Assembly (NCBI RefSeq): GCF_001563265.1
Contig: NZ_CP005083.1
Span: 1,925,001-1,989,000 of the forward strand
Direction: 5' to 3'
Source of the DNA: Sphingobium sp. TKS
Lineage (GTDB): Bacteria; Pseudomonadota; Alphaproteobacteria; Sphingomonadales; Sphingomonadaceae
Length of the DNA stretch: 64,000 nt
Of the stretch, positions 36,015-47,258 are shown one piece after another; the first letter of the stretch is position 1, and each line of letters starts with the position of its first letter. A program made the translations under genes and the position numbers. The notes under the pieces were generated by a model. That model saw only the letters and a list, made by a program, of their open reading frames with translations, made no database searches and was not told where the DNA came from.

Positions 36015-39000
36015 ATGGCTGACATTGAAGGTGCGGACCCGATAGTCGCCGCAGCGCACGAGCTTGCGCGCCGTCACCGTCTCGCAGGTTTGACCCGCAA
36101 ACCGTCAGCGCTCGCTGCCTGGTCCGATCTGCCGGAGCTGCGTGGGTGGCTGAACATGGCGCGCGCCGCCGCAGGTGCCGCTGAGCCGCAAAGCAGCTCA
36201 GCGGCCGAATGGCTGCTCGACAACGATTATCACGTGCAGCGCGCAATTCTCCAGATCAAGGAGGACATGCCTGCCCGTTTCTATCGACGCCTGCCCGGGC
36301 TCGCAGGCGAGGCGGCGAGGGGCCTTCCTCGCATTTATACGCTGGCCCACGGGTTGCTCCACGCTTCCCATCTGCAGGTGTCGCTCAACACCGCCATCCT
36401 GTTCATGGCACGCTATCAGGATGACGAACCGTTGAGCATCGCCGAGCTTTGGGCATTTCCGGCGATGCTCCGCCTGGCCTGTCTCGAGATTCTGATCATC
36501 GGCTTCGGCCGCATCTTCCCGGATGTGACGCCGCCGTTCGAAGTCGGCCCCGACGCCGCCTTGTCCGCGGCGGCGGACGACACCGAATGCGTCTCGCGCG
36601 CGATCGCCAATCTCGCGGTCATCTCGACGATTCAATGGAAGGAGTTTTTCGACAAGACGAGCCGGGTAGAGGCGATCTTGAGGCGCGATCCCGCCAAGGT
36701 CTATCCGCACATGGATTTCGACACCCGTGACCGTTACCGCCACGCGATCGAGCAGCTGTCGGATCATGGCGGATTGCCCGAATGGGAAGTTGCCGAGCGG
36801 CTGCTCGTGCAATGCCGAGCCGATGACGAGGTGGCGGCCGATCACGTCGGCTACTGGCTGGTCGGCGACGGCCGACCGGCATTCGAGGACGCGATCGACG
36901 TCCGGCCGCTGGCGCTGGAGTCGATCGGCCGAAGACTTTTGCGCTATCCAGCCGCGCTATATACGGCAGCGCTGTTCCTGGCCGGCTTCGTCAGCTTTCT
37001 CGTTCCCGCTCTCTACCTCGCCTTGGTCGAGGCGACCGCGACCGGCTGGCTTCTGGGCATCGCGCTTACGACGCTCCCGGCTACGATCCTGAGCGTCACC
37101 CTCGTCAACTGGATCGCGACATCGCTTGTCTCGCCGCGTGTCCTGCCGAAACTCGACTTCGAGAAGGCGATCGCCGACGATTGCCGTACGGCGGTCGCAA
37201 TGCCGGTTCTCGTCGGACATGCGGAGGATGTCGCTGCGCTTCTCCAGCGCCTGGAAGGCCATTATCTCGCCAACCCCGACCCAAGGCTGCAATTCGTTCT
37301 GCTGAGCGATTTTGCCGATGCGGACGAAGCCAGCGTTCCGGGCGATGCTGATGTCGAGGCGGCGCTGACCAATGGCATCAAGCGCCTCAACGACACCTAT
37401 GGCAGCGCGGGCAACGGTCCGTTCCACGTGCTGCACAGGCCGCGTCTCTATAATCCTGCCCAGTCGGTCTGGATGGGGTGGGAACGCAAGCGCGGAAAGC
37501 TCGAGCAGTTCAACGGCTATGTTCTGCGCGGGGATCTTGCCCCTTTTTCGCTTACCGAAGGCCGTATCGAGGCGCTGCGCGCGGTACGGTTCGTCGTCAC
37601 CGCCGATGCCGACACCCGCCTGCCGACCGGTGTGGTCAACCGGATGGTGGCGACGCTCGCCCATCCGCTGAACAAGGCGCGTTTCAATCCGCGGACCGGG
37701 CGGGTGGCCACCGGCTACACGATCCTCCAGCCCCGCGTCGAGATTGCCCCGGAAACCAGCGGACGGTCGCTGTTCACCCGTTACTTTGGCGGTGATACGG
37801 CCATCGACATCTATTCGCGCGCCGTGTCCGACGTCTACCAGGACCTGTTCGGCTCGGGCATCTATGTCGGCAAAGGAGTCTATGAAGTTGCTTCGTTCGA
37901 GCGCAGCGTCGAAGGACGAATTCCCGAAAACAACCTGCTCAGCCACGATCTGTTCGAGGGACTCCATGGCCGCGCGGCGCTCGCCAGCGACATCATCGTC
38001 TATGAAGGCTTCCCCTCCGGCTATCTCGAGTACCGCAGACGATGGCATCGGTGGGTACGCGGCGATTGGCAGCTGCTGCCCTGGCTTTTTCCCTTTGTCC
38101 CCGGCCGCGGCGGAACGCGCCTACACAACCGTCTCACCTGGTTCGACCGGCTCAAGATCTTCGACAATCTGCGCCGCAGTCTCGTTCCGCCCAGCCTCGT
38201 CGCTCTCCTGCTGGGCGGATGGTTCGTCCTCGGCGGCAGCCCCTGGATATGGACGCTTCTCGCGATCGTCGCACCGGCGGCCTATCTCTTCACGGATGTC
38301 GTCACCGGTCTGGCGCGCGGCCGGCGGCGCGGCGTTCTCCAGGGGGTGCTGCGACGCCTGGGCGACGAACTGGGGCGATGGGCGCTCTCGATTGCCTTCC
38401 TGATCAGCGATGCAGCCATCGGACTCAATGCCATCCTGATCACGCTCTGGCGGCTCGGCACCGGGCGCGGGCTGCTGGAGTGGACATCGGCAGCGCACAC
38501 GACCGCGCATTTTGCCACGCTCGACCCGCGTCGGGCCGCCTGGCGCGAGATGTGGGCGTCACCCGCATTCGCGATCGCGGCCGGCTCGGCATTGGCGCTC
38601 CAACATGCGGCGGCGCTTCTGCCCGCCGCGCCGCTCCTGCTGCTGTGGCTGCTCGCGCCTGAAATCGCCTACCGGATCAGCCGTCCGCGGCGCCCATCGG
38701 TCGAGACACTCGGCGCCGACGACCGCCTGTTCCTGCGCAGCATCGCGCGGCGCACCTGGCTGTTCTTCGAAACCTTCGTGAGGCCGGAGGACAACTGGCT
38801 GCCGCCCGACAATTATCAGGAGCCGCCCGAGGAGGAGATCGCCCACCGTACATCGCCGACCAATGTCGGGATGATGGTGCTGTCGATGTTGACGGCATGG
38901 AAGCTGGGGCACATCGGCGCGACCGATCTCGAGACGCGGCTGCGAAATGCGCTGGATGCCCTGGATCGTCTCGAGCGCTACCGGGGGCATATGCTCAACT

Positions 39001-42000
39001 GGTATGACACACGCTCATTGCAGCCGCTCGAACCGCGCTACGTCTCGACCGTTGACAGCGGCAATCTTGCCGTCAGTCTCGTCGTCGTGAGCGAGGCGTG
39101 CGGCGAAGCCGTGCGGGGACCCGTGCTATCAAAGGCGTTGTGGTCCGGCCTGGACGACACGCTTGCTATGCTCGCGGGCGCCCTCGCAGCCGATGGCTTC
39201 GATGGCGATCATGCCTGTGGCACGCTTATCGCTGCGATGCGGCACTCAGCCTCCCTAGCGGCTGACGATGGGGCCGGCTGGACCGATCGGCTGGACGCGC
39301 TTGTCGATCGCGATTTTCCCGAGCTTCAGGAGCGTATCCGGAAAGGCGTTGCCACTGCGGGGACGCTGCAGACGAAGATCATCCGCGATGTTCAGGTGTG
39401 GCTCGAGCGGGTCGAACATCATCTGCACAGCATGCGCCGCGAGGTGGGGATGTACCTCCCCTGGCTGCCGCTGCTGGCGCGCGCGCCGGCCGATTGCGCA
39501 GAGATCGCCACCCGGATAGCGACGGCGCTGGCCGGCGAGCGTGCGTCCGCCGAAGTCGAGACCGCATGCGCGCAGGCGCGTGCGCCGCTCGACGAGTTCG
39601 CTCGTTCTCTCGACCCTTGCGAGGCGAAGACCTGGGCGGAAGAACTTGACTCGGCTCTCGACCGAGCGGCAGGGGCGCACAGGGCGATCCACGATCGGCT
39701 GAACGGCATTGCCCAACGAGCGCGCGATTGGGCGGCTGGCATGAATTTCAGCCTGCTCTTCGATCGCAGCAGCCGGCTGTTTCATATCGGCTACAATGTC
39801 ACGGCCGACCGGATCGATCCGCACCATTATGACCTGCTCGCGAGCGAGGCGCGGCTGGCGAGCTTCTTTGCCATCGCCAAGGGCGACGTGCCTCCCGAAC
39901 ATTGGTTCTTCCTCGGGCGTCCGATTACCAAGAAGGCCTCCGGGCTGTCGCTGGTCTCGTGGAACGGATCGATGTTCGAATATCTCATGCCGAATCTGTT
40001 CCTGCGAAGCGATCCCGAGACGCTTCTGGGCCAAAGCGACCGGACCGCCGTTGACCTTCAGCATTCTTACGGCGCTAGCCACGGCATCCCGTGGGGCATC
40101 TCGGAATCCGCCTTCGCCTCGATGGGCCCCGATCGCGTCTATCGCTACCATGCTTTCGGCGTCCCCGGGCTGGGCCTTCGCCGTGGGCTCGCCCGCGACC
40201 TGGTGGTGGCCCCTTATGCGACCGTGTTGGCGCTCGCCGCGCGAACGACAATGGCGGTCCGCAATCTTCGCGAGCTGGCCGGGCTAGGCCTGGTCGGGCG
40301 ATATGGCTTCTATGAAGCCGCCGACTTCACGCCCGAGCGCGTGCCGGAGGGAGAGCGCTTTGCGGTCGTCCGATCCTATATGGCGCACCATCACGGGATG
40401 AGCATGGCGGCGCTCGGCAATGCGCTGTGCGGGGACATGTTCGTCCGCTGGTTCCATGGCGATCCCCATATCCGAACGATCGACCTGCTCCTCAACGAGC
40501 GCATTCCCTGGGAACTTCCGCCCGAGATTTCGCGGATTGAAATCCGCGAGCCGCAGCCGGTCGCCGAGGGGGCCATCCCCCGCCTGCAGCCGTGGATCCC
40601 CGAGTCCATCGGTGGCACGATGCCGCTGCATGCGATCGGCAATGGCCGACTGACCAGCCGCATGGCCGTGAATGGCGGCGGTGGCCTTTCCTGGCAGCGC
40701 TATGCGCTCACCCGCCCCGATCGGATGGCTGGCGATGCTGGGCTCTGGATCTATGTGCGCGACAGGGAGAGCGGCGCTCTCTGGTCGGCGACGCCGGAGC
40801 CGGTTCGCGCGCCGGCGACCGATGCGCGCATCGTCTTCCAGGCGCACCAGGTGGAATATCATCGCCGCGACCATGACATCGCCCTGAACATGGTCGTCGG
40901 CATCCCGCACGGGGATGATCTGGAAGTGCGCCGGATCACGGTCGTCAACGAGAGCGATCGACCGCGAACGCTCGATTTCACGAGCTATGCCGAGGTCATG
41001 CTCGCACCCCCGCTCGACGCTGCGCGTCATCCGGTATTCAGTAAGCTCTTCGTTGGCAGCGAACTGCTGCCCGGCACGAACGGGCTGCTGTTCACCCGCC
41101 GACCCCGCGATGCGGGCGAGCGGCCGCCCGTGCTGCTTCACAGGGTGATCGCCGACGACAAGGGCTTCAGGCCACGTGGCGTTGAAACCGACCGCGCGGC
41201 CTTCTTGAAGCGCCATGGCGATCAGGGGAGCCCAATGGCGATGCAATCCGATGAACTGGGCGGCACCACCGGCTGGACCCTCGATCCGATCCTGGCGATC
41301 CGCGCCGAGGTGCAGCTTCCGCCACATGGGCGGCGCGAACTCGCTTTCGTCACGATCGTTGCCGGCTCGCGCGAATCCGCCGTGGAGATCTCGGAACGCT
41401 ACGCAACCTTGACGGCGCTCGAATGGGCAATGAGCGACGCCGTGGCGGATACGGCGCGTGAGATGCATCAACTCGGCCTGCCGCCCGACCGCGTGCCCGA
41501 CGCGCAGAAACTGCTGTCCGCTCTGCTCCAGCCCGTTCCGGCGTCTGCCGATAGCCAGGGCGCGCTTGCTGCCGATCATCATGGCCGAGGCGATCTCTGG
41601 GCGCTCGGAATATCGGGCGACAATCCCATTCTGCTGGTGCGCGCAGGCGATGGCGAGCGGACCGCATTGCTACGGTTTCTTGCCGCGGCCCAGCAGCTAT
41701 GGCGGCGGCGTGGAATCGCGATCGATCTCGTGATCATGCATGAGGGAGCGGCGGGCTATCTCGAGCCGGTGCGCGAGCGGCTGATAGAACTGCTCCGGGA
41801 TACCGGCGTTCAGGAACAACTCGGGCAAAATGGCGGCGTCCACCTGGTCGGGATCGGCCACGCCGACGCCGACCGTGGCCGGTTTCTGGAGCGCGCCGCG
41901 CAAATCATACTCGATGAGGCGGCCGGCGCGCTGCACGATCAACTTGCGGGTGCCGATTCTGCCCAGCGCCGCAGCCCGCGGTTCGAGCCGGTCGGCGGGA

Positions 42001-44471
42001 TCGGATCGCGGTCGACGTCATCCATCGCGATTGCCGCACCGGGGGAGCTGACATTCGAGAATGGCCTGGGCGGGTTCACGCCGGAGGGCGATACGTATGT
42101 GATCCATCTCGCGCCCGGCGAGGCCACCCCCGCACCTTGGTCCAATGTTCTCGCCAATGACGGCTTTGGCACGATTGTCACCGAAGCCGGCCTCGGGTTC
42201 ACGTGGGCAATCAACAGCGGCGAGAACCGTCTGACTCCGTGGAGCAATGATCCCCTCAAGGATCCTCAGACCGAAATCCTTTATCTGCGCGACGAGGAGA
42301 ATGCGCGCCTGTGGACCCCGACGCCGGAGCCTGCCGGAGCCGGGTCCGCCTGCAACATCCGGCATGGGGCCGGGTATACGAGCTGGGAAAGTGCCAGCGA
42401 AGGCCTGGATCAGGAGCTTGTCGTCTTCGTTCCGGTCGACGATCCGGTCAAGATCGTTCGGCTGCGGCTTCGCAACCTCCTGCCGCAGGCCCGCCGGATC
42501 ACGGCCACCTATTATGCCGAATGGCTGCTGGGCGCGGTTCAAGGCGAGCCGGCTCCGCTACGAACCGCGGAATATGATGCCGAGGCCCATGCACTGATAG
42601 CGAACAATCACTGGAATGACGAGTTCGGCGACCGGACGGCCTTCCTGACGAGCACTCGTCCTCCACACAGCCTCACGACGTCTCGGCTGGATTTCCTGGG
42701 CCACGACGGCAACTCGCGCCGTCCCGAAGCGCTGCTCAACTGGGATCTTGGAGGGTGCCAAAGTTCAACGGGTGCCGACTGTTGCGGTGCCTTTCAAGTT
42801 CATCTCGACCTGGCACCGGGAGAAAGCAGCGATGTCGTGTTCATACTGGGCCAAGGAGATCACCAGGCCCATGCAAAAACGCTGGTTCGACGGTGGCAGG
42901 ATCCGGCCGAGGTCGAGCGCGCCCTCCAGGAATGCCGGGATGATTGGGACAGGCGGCTGGGCGCCGTCACGGTGAAGACGCCGGATCCCGCGTTTGACAC
43001 ACTCGTCAACAGATGGCTCCCTTACCAGACCACCAGCGGGCGTTTACGGGCTCGCGCGGGCTTCTATCAGGCCAGCGGCGCGTTCGGATATCGCGATCAG
43101 CTTCAGGACGTGCTCGCCTTGCTTCATGCCGACCCCGACCTGGCACGCCGGCACATTCTTGCAGCCGCAGCACACCAGTTCGAGGAGGGTGACGTCCTCC
43201 ACTGGTGGCATCCGCCGCTGGACCGGGGTGTCCGGACACATTGTTCGGACGATATGCTGTGGCTGCCTTATGTCACGGCCGCCTATGTGGAAGCCACGGG
43301 CGACGCCAGTCTTCTCACTGAAGACGTGCCCTTCCTGCGCGGACCTCCGCTCGCCAGCGATGAGCCTGACCGCTACGCGCGGTTCGACGTCACCGAAGAG
43401 CGCAGAACCTTGTTCGAGCATTGCGAGCGTGCGCTTGAATGGGGCCATCGGCTCGGAAGCCACGGACTACCGCTCATCGGGAGCGGCGACTGGAACGACG
43501 GCATGAATCGCGTGGGGGATCAGGGCCGCGGTGAGAGCGTCTGGCTGGCATGGTTCCTGATCGCCACGATCGATGGCTTCGTCGGCCTCTGTAGCCGGCT
43601 GGAACGCAGCGATCTGGCTGAACGCTGGAAGCCCCGGGCGGCTGCGCTGGCCAAGGCGGCCGAGCAATCCGCCTGGGATGGCGAGTGGTATCTGCGGGCC
43701 TTCGACGACGACGGTCGGCCATGGGGCTCGGCTACCGATACCGAGTGCCAGATCGATTCGATCGCTCAATCCTGGGCGGTGCTGTCGGGCGCCGGCAGTC
43801 GCGAGCGGATCGCGCGCGCCATGGCCGCAGCCCAGCAGCATCTGGTACGCGACGACGACAGGCTCGTCCGGCTTCTCTCGCCTCCGTTCGATACCACGCC
43901 GCGCGATCCCGGCTATATCAAGGCCTATCCGCCCGGCATTCGCGAAAATGGCGGCCAATACACGCATGCGGCCGCCTGGCTCGGCATCGCGCTGGCCCGG
44001 CTCGGCGACGGCGAGGGAGCGATGCGGGTCTTCGACCGCATCAACCCGATCAACCAGACCCGGTCGGCCGAAGACGTCGCGCGGTATCGGGTCGAGCCTT
44101 ATGTGGTTGCCGGCGATGTCGGCGGTACTCCCCCGCATGTCGGCCGTGGGGGCTGGAGCTGGTACACGGGCGCTGCCGGGTGGACATGGCGACTGGCGGT
44201 CGAGGAGATATTGGGACTGCGGCTGGCCGAAGGAAGGCTTCATCTTGCGCCTTGCCTGCCAGCGAAATGGCCGTCCTTCGAGGCGACCATCACAAGGGCG
44301 GCGGGCAGCCTGCATATCCGTGTCGAGAATCCCGAGGAACTTAGCTCAGGAGAGGCGCGCATCGCCGTCGATGGCGCGGATTGGCCCTCGGAGGGAATTC
44401 CCTTTCCGCGGAAGGGCGAAACCCGCGAGGTGCGATGCCGGCTGACGCGCCGTGCCGCCTTGGCGTCCTGA
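36015..44471 (+). CDS. ndvB: Cyclic beta-1,2-glucan synthase-like protein (GT84-GH94)
   Basis: 2,818 residues; ATG 36015 (MADIEGADPIVAAAHELARR) with GAGG just ahead. The frame is open further upstream, but that part shadows the USP gene. Order: N-terminal domain; membrane helices about 312-370; GT84 glycosyltransferase with TADADTRLPTGVVNRM (529) and HRWVRGDWQLLPWLFP; helices about 720-890; a glycoamylase-like region (AVDLQHSYGASHGIPWGISE, about 1350); carbohydrate-binding beta domains; a GH94 phosphorylase with GSGDWNDGMNRVG (about 2488). Length equals Brucella Cgs/Sinorhizobium NdvB, which make periplasmic cyclic glucans for osmotic adaptation. A USP partner is unusual. Confidence 0.92.
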   Translation: MADIEGADPIVAAAHELARRHRLAGLTRKPSALAAWSDLPELRGWLNMARAAAGAAEPQSSSAAEWLLDNDYHVQRAILQIKEDMPARFYRRLPGLAGEAARGLPRIYTLAHGLLHASHLQVSLNTAILFMARYQDDEPLSIAELWAFPAMLRLACLEILIIGFGRIFPDVTPPFEVGPDAALSAAADDTECVSRAIANLAVISTIQWKEFFDKTSRVEAILRRDPAKVYPHMDFDTRDRYRHAIEQLSDHGGLPEWEVAERLLVQCRADDEVAADHVGYWLVGDGRPAFEDAIDVRPLALESIGRRLLRYPAALYTAALFLAGFVSFLVPALYLALVEATATGWLLGIALTTLPATILSVTLVNWIATSLVSPRVLPKLDFEKAIADDCRTAVAMPVLVGHAEDVAALLQRLEGHYLANPDPRLQFVLLSDFADADEASVPGDADVEAALTNGIKRLNDTYGSAGNGPFHVLHRPRLYNPAQSVWMGWERKRGKLEQFNGYVLRGDLAPFSLTEGRIEALRAVRFVVTADADTRLPTGVVNRMVATLAHPLNKARFNPRTGRVATGYTILQPRVEIAPETSGRSLFTRYFGGDTAIDIYSRAVSDVYQDLFGSGIYVGKGVYEVASFERSVEGRIPENNLLSHDLFEGLHGRAALASDIIVYEGFPSGYLEYRRRWHRWVRGDWQLLPWLFPFVPGRGGTRLHNRLTWFDRLKIFDNLRRSLVPPSLVALLLGGWFVLGGSPWIWTLLAIVAPAAYLFTDVVTGLARGRRRGVLQGVLRRLGDELGRWALSIAFLISDAAIGLNAILITLWRLGTGRGLLEWTSAAHTTAHFATLDPRRAAWREMWASPAFAIAAGSALALQHAAALLPAAPLLLLWLLAPEIAYRISRPRRPSVETLGADDRLFLRSIARRTWLFFETFVRPEDNWLPPDNYQEPPEEEIAHRTSPTNVGMMVLSMLTAWKLGHIGATDLETRLRNALDALDRLERYRGHMLNWYDTRSLQPLEPRYVSTVDSGNLAVSLVVVSEACGEAVRGPVLSKALWSGLDDTLAMLAGALAADGFDGDHACGTLIAAMRHSASLAADDGAGWTDRLDALVDRDFPELQERIRKGVATAGTLQTKIIRDVQVWLERVEHHLHSMRREVGMYLPWLPLLARAPADCAEIATRIATALAGERASAEVETACAQARAPLDEFARSLDPCEAKTWAEELDSALDRAAGAHRAIHDRLNGIAQRARDWAAGMNFSLLFDRSSRLFHIGYNVTADRIDPHHYDLLASEARLASFFAIAKGDVPPEHWFFLGRPITKKASGLSLVSWNGSMFEYLMPNLFLRSDPETLLGQSDRTAVDLQHSYGASHGIPWGISESAFASMGPDRVYRYHAFGVPGLGLRRGLARDLVVAPYATVLALAARTTMAVRNLRELAGLGLVGRYGFYEAADFTPERVPEGERFAVVRSYMAHHHGMSMAALGNALCGDMFVRWFHGDPHIRTIDLLLNERIPWELPPEISRIEIREPQPVAEGAIPRLQPWIPESIGGTMPLHAIGNGRLTSRMAVNGGGGLSWQRYALTRPDRMAGDAGLWIYVRDRESGALWSATPEPVRAPATDARIVFQAHQVEYHRRDHDIALNMVVGIPHGDDLEVRRITVVNESDRPRTLDFTSYAEVMLAPPLDAARHPVFSKLFVGSELLPGTNGLLFTRRPRDAGERPPVLLHRVIADDKGFRPRGVETDRAAFLKRHGDQGSPMAMQSDELGGTTGWTLDPILAIRAEVQLPPHGRRELAFVTIVAGSRESAVEISERYATLTALEWAMSDAVADTAREMHQLGLPPDRVPDAQKLLSALLQPVPASADSQGALAADHHGRGDLWALGISGDNPILLVRAGDGERTALLRFLAAAQQLWRRRGIAIDLVIMHEGAAGYLEPVRERLIELLRDTGVQEQLGQNGGVHLVGIGHADADRGRFLERAAQIILDEAAGALHDQLAGADSAQRRSPRFEPVGGIGSRSTSSIAIAAPGELTFENGLGGFTPEGDTYVIHLAPGEATPAPWSNVLANDGFGTIVTEAGLGFTWAINSGENRLTPWSNDPLKDPQTEILYLRDEENARLWTPTPEPAGAGSACNIRHGAGYTSWESASEGLDQELVVFVPVDDPVKIVRLRLRNLLPQARRITATYYAEWLLGAVQGEPAPLRTAEYDAEAHALIANNHWNDEFGDRTAFLTSTRPPHSLTTSRLDFLGHDGNSRRPEALLNWDLGGCQSSTGADCCGAFQVHLDLAPGESSDVVFILGQGDHQAHAKTLVRRWQDPAEVERALQECRDDWDRRLGAVTVKTPDPAFDTLVNRWLPYQTTSGRLRARAGFYQASGAFGYRDQLQDVLALLHADPDLARRHILAAAAHQFEEGDVLHWWHPPLDRGVRTHCSDDMLWLPYVTAAYVEATGDASLLTEDVPFLRGPPLASDEPDRYARFDVTEERRTLFEHCERALEWGHRLGSHGLPLIGSGDWNDGMNRVGDQGRGESVWLAWFLIATIDGFVGLCSRLERSDLAERWKPRAAALAKAAEQSAWDGEWYLRAFDDDGRPWGSATDTECQIDSIAQSWAVLSGAGSRERIARAMAAAQQHLVRDDDRLVRLLSPPFDTTPRDPGYIKAYPPGIRENGGQYTHAAAWLGIALARLGDGEGAMRVFDRINPINQTRSAEDVARYRVEPYVVAGDVGGTPPHVGRGGWSWYTGAAGWTWRLAVEEILGLRLAEGRLHLAPCLPAKWPSFEATITRAAGSLHIRVENPEELSSGEARIAVDGADWPSEGIPFPRKGETREVRCRLTRRAALAS

Positions 44472-44880
44472 ATCTGCGGCTTGTCGACAAACCGATTGCT
44501 GGCAAGGCTGATACCAGAAGCATGTGCCCTTATCGCGCGCTTCGTGACCGCTGACGCTTGCGCACCGGTCGTGTGCGATGTTGTCGGTGCGCGCCGCCAT
44601 GGAGGTGCCTCGGGGGACCAATCGGCCTGTGCTCGCGGGGGCCGGTCGGCGGTCAGCACCCGGAATAGACAAACGTCATCCCAGCCGTGGCTGTCGTCGT
44701 TGAGAGCATAGCAGGAAAACCCGTGCTCCGATTGCGGGGCTTTCATAGGTACTGTTACGGAACCCGGTCGGCTTTTCCGGCTGCTATCACCTCAATGCCG
44801 GTCACCCTACGGCCGATCTCGGCGCCTCGATCTCGACAGACGTCAAACCCCGATGCGATAGCGTCGCACAGGAGCAATCG
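44472..44880. other. Regulatory region between the glucan synthase and the P-type ATPase genes
   Basis: 409 bases without a supportable gene. It contains a clear FixJ-like dyad at 44745-44764; I see nothing else. Confidence 0.45.
44745..44764 (-). promoter_or_regulatory. Candidate FixJ box 8 (Cu-ATPase)
   Basis: Minus reading GTTCCGTA-ACAG-TACCTATG, close to box 2 (TATCCGTA-ACAC-TACCGATA). It ends 117 bases before the ATPase start. Confidence 0.6.
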
Positions 44881-47211
44881 ATGGAGCATGCGCACGGTCA
44901 CCATCACCAAGGGGCGTTCGCCGCGGGACAGGCGTTGACCAAGGATCCTGTCTGCGGGATGACCGTCGATGCGCAGAAAACCGCCCATCACGCCAAGCAC
45001 GCAGGTACCGATTGGCATTTCTGCAGCGCCGGATGCCACGACAAGTTCATCGCCGACCCCGATCATTATCTTGCCGGGCCGCGGGTCGCCCCGTCCGGCA
45101 CGGATTGGACGTGCCCGATGCATCCGGAGGTTCGGCAGGATCATCCCGGCAGCTGCCCGATCTGCGGGATGGCGCTTGAGCCTGCCATGGTGACGGCGGA
45201 TACCGGGCCAAGCCCCGAACTTGCCTACATGACGCGGCGCTTCTGGATCGCGCCCGTGCTGACGCTGCCCGTGTTCGTCCTCGAGATGGGCAGCCATGTC
45301 TTCCCTGCGCTGCACCATCTGGTCCCGATGCGGATTTCGGCATGGGTCCAGCTCGTGCTGGCGACTCCGGTGGTGTTGTGGGGCGGCTGGCCATTCTTCG
45401 AGCGCGGCTGGGCCTCGCTCCGGACACGCCACCTCAACATGTTCACCCTCGTCGCGATGGGAACGGGGATCGCATGGTCCTACAGCATTGTCGCGACGCT
45501 GGCACCGTTCGCCTTCCCGCCGGCGTTTCGATCACCGGATGGGACGGTCGCGATCTATTTCGAGGCGGCAGCGGTCATTACCGTGCTGGTGCTGCTGGGG
45601 CAGGTGCTCGAATTGCGCGCGCGCGAACGGACGTCGGGGGCGATCAGGGCGCTGCTCGACCTCGCGCCCAAGACCGCGCGACGGGTGACGGCGGGCGGCG
45701 AGGACGAAGACGTCGAGCTCGACCGGATCGTGGTCGGCGATCGCCTGCGTGTCCGGCCGGGCGAGAAGGTGCCGGTCGATGCGGTGGTCGAGGAGGGCCG
45801 CTCGTCGCTCGACGAGTCGATGGTCACCGGCGAGTCCATGCCGACGACCAAGGCGGTCGGCGACACGGTCATCGGCGGCACGCTCAACCAGACGGGCGGT
45901 CTTGTCGTCCGGGCCGACAAGGTCGGCCGCGACACGATGCTCGCGCGGATCGTCCAGATGGTCGCCGCGGCACAGCGCTCGCGCGCGCCGATCCAGCGCA
46001 TGGCCGACCGGGTCGCCGGCTGGTTCGTGCCGGCGGTGCTGGCGATCGCGGTGCTCGCCTTTGCGGGCTGGGCGATCTGGGGACCGGAGCCACGCTTTGC
46101 CTACGGTCTGGTTGCCGCCGTCGCCGTGCTGATCATCGCCTGTCCTTGCGCACTGGGTCTCGCGACACCGATGTCGATCATGGTCGGCATCGGCCGCGGC
46201 GCGAGCCTCGGCGTGCTGATCAAGAATGCCGAGGCGCTCGAGCGGATGGAAAAGGTCGATACGCTGGTCGTCGACAAGACCGGAACGCTCACCGAAGGCC
46301 GTCCATCGGTGATCCGCATCGTCGCGGCCCCGGGTTTCGATGAAGAGGAAGTGCTGCGGCTGGCGGCCGGGGTGGAGCGCGCGTCCGGGCATCCGCTGGC
46401 GCGGGCCATCGTCGAGGCGGCGGGCAGCCGTCGGATCGCCATTCCCGAGGTGAGCGATTTCGACTCGCCCACCGGCAAGGGGGCGCTCGGCACGGTGGAG
46501 GGCAGGCGAGTACTGCTTGGCAACGCGGCGTTTCTGACGGAGCAAGGCGTCGATGCCGCGCCCCTGTCCGGGCAGGCCGACACATTGCGGCGCGACGGCG
46601 CTACCGCCATCTTCGCGGCGCTCGATGGCCTGGCAGCGGGCGTGCTGGCGATTGCCGACCCGATCAAGACAACGACGCCCGAGGCGCTCGCCGCGTTGCG
46701 CGCCGAAGGCATTCGCGTGGTCATGCTGACCGGCGACAACCGGACCACCGCCGAGGCCGTGGCGCGGACGCTCGGGATGGAAGAGGTCGAGGCCGATGTG
46801 CTCCCCGAGCGCAAGAGCGCCGTCGTCGACCGGCTGAAGCGCGAGGGCCGCATCGTTGCGATGGCCGGGGATGGCGTCAACGACGCGCCCGCGCTGGCCG
46901 CTGCCGAAGTGGGGATCGCGATGGGCTCGGGCACCGATGTCGCGATCGAGAGCGCGGGCATCACTCTGGTCAAGGGCGACCTGATGGGGATCGTTCGCGC
47001 GCGCCGGCTCAGCCAGGCGACCATGTCCAATATCCGCCAGAATCTGGTCTTCGCGTTCATCTACAATGCGGCGGGCATACCGCTTGCGGCGGGTCTGCTC
47101 TATCCGCTCTTCGGAGTCCTTCTATCGCCGATGTTCGCCGCCGCCGCGATGGCGCTGTCTTCGGTCAGCGTGGTGACCAACGCGCTTCGGCTCAACCGGC
47201 AGCGGCTCTGA
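44881..47211 (+). CDS. copA: Copper/silver P1B-type ATPase with YHS and metal-binding N-domains
   Basis: 776 residues, AGGAG ahead of ATG. N-terminus: His-rich start, a YHS domain ([20 protein letters not shown] ... [12 protein letters not shown]), then a heavy-metal-binding domain ([20 protein letters not shown]). P-type core: CPC at 421-423 ([12 protein letters not shown]), phospho-Asp D465 (DKTGTLTEG), HP locus (SGHPLARAI) and [10 protein letters not shown]. It exports Cu(I)/Ag(I) or loads cuproproteins. A metal ATPase (CtpF) is also in the DosR regulon, and FixI in FixLJ regulons. Symbol is by family, not proof of substrate. Confidence 0.92.
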   Translation: MEHAHGHHHQGAFAAGQALTKDPVCGMTVDAQKTAHHAKHAGTDWHFCSAGCHDKFIADPDHYLAGPRVAPSGTDWTCPMHPEVRQDHPGSCPICGMALEPAMVTADTGPSPELAYMTRRFWIAPVLTLPVFVLEMGSHVFPALHHLVPMRISAWVQLVLATPVVLWGGWPFFERGWASLRTRHLNMFTLVAMGTGIAWSYSIVATLAPFAFPPAFRSPDGTVAIYFEAAAVITVLVLLGQVLELRARERTSGAIRALLDLAPKTARRVTAGGEDEDVELDRIVVGDRLRVRPGEKVPVDAVVEEGRSSLDESMVTGESMPTTKAVGDTVIGGTLNQTGGLVVRADKVGRDTMLARIVQMVAAAQRSRAPIQRMADRVAGWFVPAVLAIAVLAFAGWAIWGPEPRFAYGLVAAVAVLIIACPCALGLATPMSIMVGIGRGASLGVLIKNAEALERMEKVDTLVVDKTGTLTEGRPSVIRIVAAPGFDEEEVLRLAAGVERASGHPLARAIVEAAGSRRIAIPEVSDFDSPTGKGALGTVEGRRVLLGNAAFLTEQGVDAAPLSGQADTLRRDGATAIFAALDGLAAGVLAIADPIKTTTPEALAALRAEGIRVVMLTGDNRTTAEAVARTLGMEEVEADVLPERKSAVVDRLKREGRIVAMAGDGVNDAPALAAAEVGIAMGSGTDVAIESAGITLVKGDLMGIVRARRLSQATMSNIRQNLVFAFIYNAAGIPLAAGLLYPLFGVLLSPMFAAAAMALSSVSVVTNALRLNRQRL

Positions 47212-47258
47212 GCGGCGGCCGGCTGGGATGAACAGGTCGCCGCTCCGAGGCGAAGCGG

